Origin: Candidatus Mediterraneibacter guildfordensis
GTDB taxonomy: Bacteria; Bacillota; Clostridia; Lachnospirales; Lachnospiraceae
DNA length: 50,544 nucleotides
Assembly (NCBI GenBank): GCA_019112735.1
Contig: DXIS01000026.1
Location: 1 to 50,544 of the forward strand
Direction of reading: 5' to 3'
In this document: positions 49,355 through 50,544 of the stretch, piece by piece
How the letters are laid out: each line of letters begins with the position of its first letter
How positions within the stretch are numbered: position 1 is the first letter of the stretch
Made by a program: the position numbers and the translations under genes
The notes under the pieces: generated by a model
Told to the model about the DNA's origin: nothing
The model's database searches: none
The model's input: only the letters and a program-made list of their open reading frames with translations

Positions 49355-49789
49355 ATGAAAAAAAGGATCATCATTGCGGTTGTTATCATTCTGTTTATCA
49401 TTGCCGGGTATCTGTTATACTGGAAATACCCGTCCGGAAGAGATACTATGAGCTGGGCACGTTCGCTCCGCATTGAAGATGTGGAGAAGATAGAACTGAT
49501 CGTACAGCCCTCGGATGAAAATGAAAGGTATAAACTGTTATCACAAGAGGAAATGGATACAGCTGTGAGACTGATCAACAAAAGCCACGGGAAATATGTG
49601 GAAGAGCCGGAGCCTGTAACCGGACTGTCACGCCTGCTGATCGTAACCATGGCAGATGGGAACATCCATAAAGTGAGTTATGGGGGCTATCTTACGATAG
49701 ACGGAGACAGCTATATGGATCATCCTGGCGGATATTCCGAAGAAGGCGGGACACTCGGGCCGGGTGAAAAATCTGTGCCGGAATACTGA
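49355..49789 (+). CDS. Hypothetical protein with N-terminal membrane anchor
   Basis: A 144-residue protein. Residues 5-22 form a hydrophobic anchor after MKKR, and the remainder is an outside domain with a late Gly/Asp-rich stretch (YGGYLTIDGDSY). The ATG at 49355 has GGAGGT seven bases upstream, better than the ATG at 49337 that contains that same site. It follows the ABC-F gene by 32 bases and might share its message. Family not recognised with confidence; small lipoprotein-like unknowns of this type are common in Lachnospiraceae. Confidence 0.72.
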   Translation: MKKRIIIAVVIILFIIAGYLLYWKYPSGRDTMSWARSLRIEDVEKIELIVQPSDENERYKLLSQEEMDTAVRLINKSHGKYVEEPEPVTGLSRLLIVTMADGNIHKVSYGGYLTIDGDSYMDHPGGYSEEGGTLGPGEKSVPEY

Positions 49790-49814
49790 CAGTGCAATGC
49801 CCGGATGATATAAT
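49786..49814 (+). promoter_or_regulatory. Promoter of the DUF2007-like gene
   Basis: CTGACA (49786-49791), 17 bases and a perfect TATAAT (49809-49814), 29 bases before the start codon. Confidence 0.65.
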
Positions 49815-49843
49815 GAGAAAAATAGTCTGAGGAGGAGAAAGGT

Positions 49844-50095
49844 ATGATAACCGTATTCAATCGTAAAGAACTGATCGTGACTATGGAGATGAACCGTCAG
49901 GCAGAGGTCAGGGATATCCTCTCAAATAACAATATTGAATATATTATAAAGACTGTAAACCTTGAGGCTGCGCCAATATTCGGAAACAGGAGAGCACAGA
50001 TCGGCAGTTTCGGCATAAATCCGGATTATTCATACGAATATAAAATATATGTTCATAAAAAGGATTATGAAAAAGCAGCGCAGCTGCTTCGCTGA
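49844..50095 (+). CDS. DUF2007-like small protein (putative signal-transducing family)
   Basis: An 83-residue soluble protein. The pattern of an N-terminal strand, helix (MEMNRQAEVRDILSNNNIEYII) and C-terminal YKIYVHKKDYEKAAQLL resembles the small DUF2007 family, whose members fold like a ferredoxin-like domain and have no proven function. GGAGGAGAAAGG precedes the ATG. It has its own consensus promoter. Confidence 0.68.
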   Translation: MITVFNRKELIVTMEMNRQAEVRDILSNNNIEYIIKTVNLEAAPIFGNRRAQIGSFGINPDYSYEYKIYVHKKDYEKAAQLLR

Positions 50096-50149
50096 ATGGA
50101 AGGTGTCACGAGCGGGATTTACAGTAAATAGATATGGGAGAAGCGATGC

Positions 50150-50544
50150 GTGATTGTATATATAATTATTGCAGTGGTTTTAATTATTAATATTATAAAT
50201 CCCAGAATCCTGTGGTATATCGATTCGTGGAAATACAAAGACGCAAAAAAGGAAGAGCCTTCATCGTTATATGTTACTTTATGCAGGGTCCTTTCAGCAT
50301 TCGGCGTTCTTATCTTAGTTTTAGTTTTTTATTTTCGGCCAATATATTTGACTGATCTGGTTAATGCAAATTCAGAAATGCAGATTGTAAAACAACATAT
50401 ATATGTTGAAAATGGTGAGCCGGTTATTGATTCTGAGACCTATGATGATCTATCAGAAGATCAAATAAAAAATATCTGCGAATCTTTAGGGCAATACCCG
50501 TATCACATGACATTTGGCACACTGTTTTCTGATGGCTCCTTATC
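50150..50544 (+). CDS. Hypothetical membrane protein, 3' end outside window (DUF6199-like)
   Basis: An open frame from GTG at 50150 to the end of the window (131 codons visible). GGGAG lies nine bases upstream, and an in-frame TAG at 50129 excludes a longer protein. The N-terminus is hydrophobic (residues 2-16), followed by NPRILWYIDSWKYKDA, a pattern I associate with small DUF6199-type membrane proteins, then a second hydrophobic segment (about residues 48-62) and an outside domain. Codon use is AT-rich compared with the rest of the window. The gene is too incomplete to assign a role. Confidence 0.65.
   Translation, partial: MIVYIIIAVVLIINIINPRILWYIDSWKYKDAKKEEPSSLYVTLCRVLSAFGVLILVLVFYFRPIYLTDLVNANSEMQIVKQHIYVENGEPVIDSETYDDLSEDQIKNICESLGQYPYHMTFGTLFSDGSL

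Noticed and set aside
50096-50131. 11-codon frame MEGVTSGIYSK between the last two genes
   Set aside because: It starts directly after a stop codon without its own ribosome site and has no associated RNA structure.
1-50544. CRISPR arrays, insertion sequences, prophage
   Set aside because: No regularly spaced repeats and no transposase, integrase or phage proteins were found in reading both strands.

Overview
The window is a 50.5-kb stretch of ordinary low-repeat bacterial chromosome. Gene content and order (recJ, relA/spoT, MBL hydrolase, hemZ, hisS, aspS; MBOAT/DHHW surface acylation genes; a DUF4358 protein; AGCS and BrnQ carriers; A/G-rich Shine-Dalgarno sites before almost every gene) point to a moderately GC-rich Bacillota of the Lachnospiraceae type. 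The genus cannot be fixed from the sequence alone. No insertion sequence, prophage, integrase or CRISPR array was seen.

Layout. 0-2.6 kb: the 3' part of htpG, convergent with a small Lachnospiraceae-type unknown. 2.7-9.4 kb: an apparent operon of an SGNH hydrolase, DUF4358 protein, MBOAT acyltransferase and DHHW protein (surface-polymer O-acylation), running into RluF-type pseudouridine synthase and ligA. 9.4-11.6 kb: a duplicated DUF1538 membrane protein coupled to a double PII-like protein. 11.7-15 kb: a stand-alone ClpX-like unfoldase facing a subtilase. 15-16.6 kb: a zinc-ribbon protein and an LspA-like protein, convergent with a HAD phosphatase. 16.7-21.4 kb: potABCD polyamine ABC transporter with unusual PotA and PotD. 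21.4-24 kb: ThrE-type exporter and azlCD. 24-26.4 kb: pyruvate kinase and an AEC carrier. 26.5-29.2 kb: GH31 glycosidase and sugar O-acetyltransferase on the minus strand.

29.4-38.9 kb: recJ, relA/spoT, MBL hydrolase, hemZ, hisS and aspS, a housekeeping block. 38.9-40.9 kb: orphan HicB-like protein, tRNA-Gly(GCC), brnQ. 40.9-45.6 kb: thyA, folA, then a zinc uptake ABC system (znuA-znuC-znuB) and a YhhN-family membrane protein, all tightly packed. 45.6-47.5 kb: AGCS amino-acid carrier and a small membrane protein. 47.5-50.5 kb: a more AT-rich accessory-looking tail with an Lsa-type ABC-F ribosome-protection gene and small unknown proteins; the last gene runs off the window.

The most striking regulatory object is the 290-base leader of the ABC-F gene. 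It carries a seven-codon leader ORF, an RNA segment complementary to that ORF, and an intrinsic terminator whose 3' arm is complementary to the same segment. This is a complete textbook layout for ribosome-stalling (antibiotic-sensing) attenuation. Other items worth checking are a terminator between the likely relA promoter and relA, a perfect 61-base palindrome between convergent genes, a substrate-binding PotD with a C-terminal membrane anchor, the doubled DUF1538/PII pair, and a ClpX paralogue that has lost the RKH loop.
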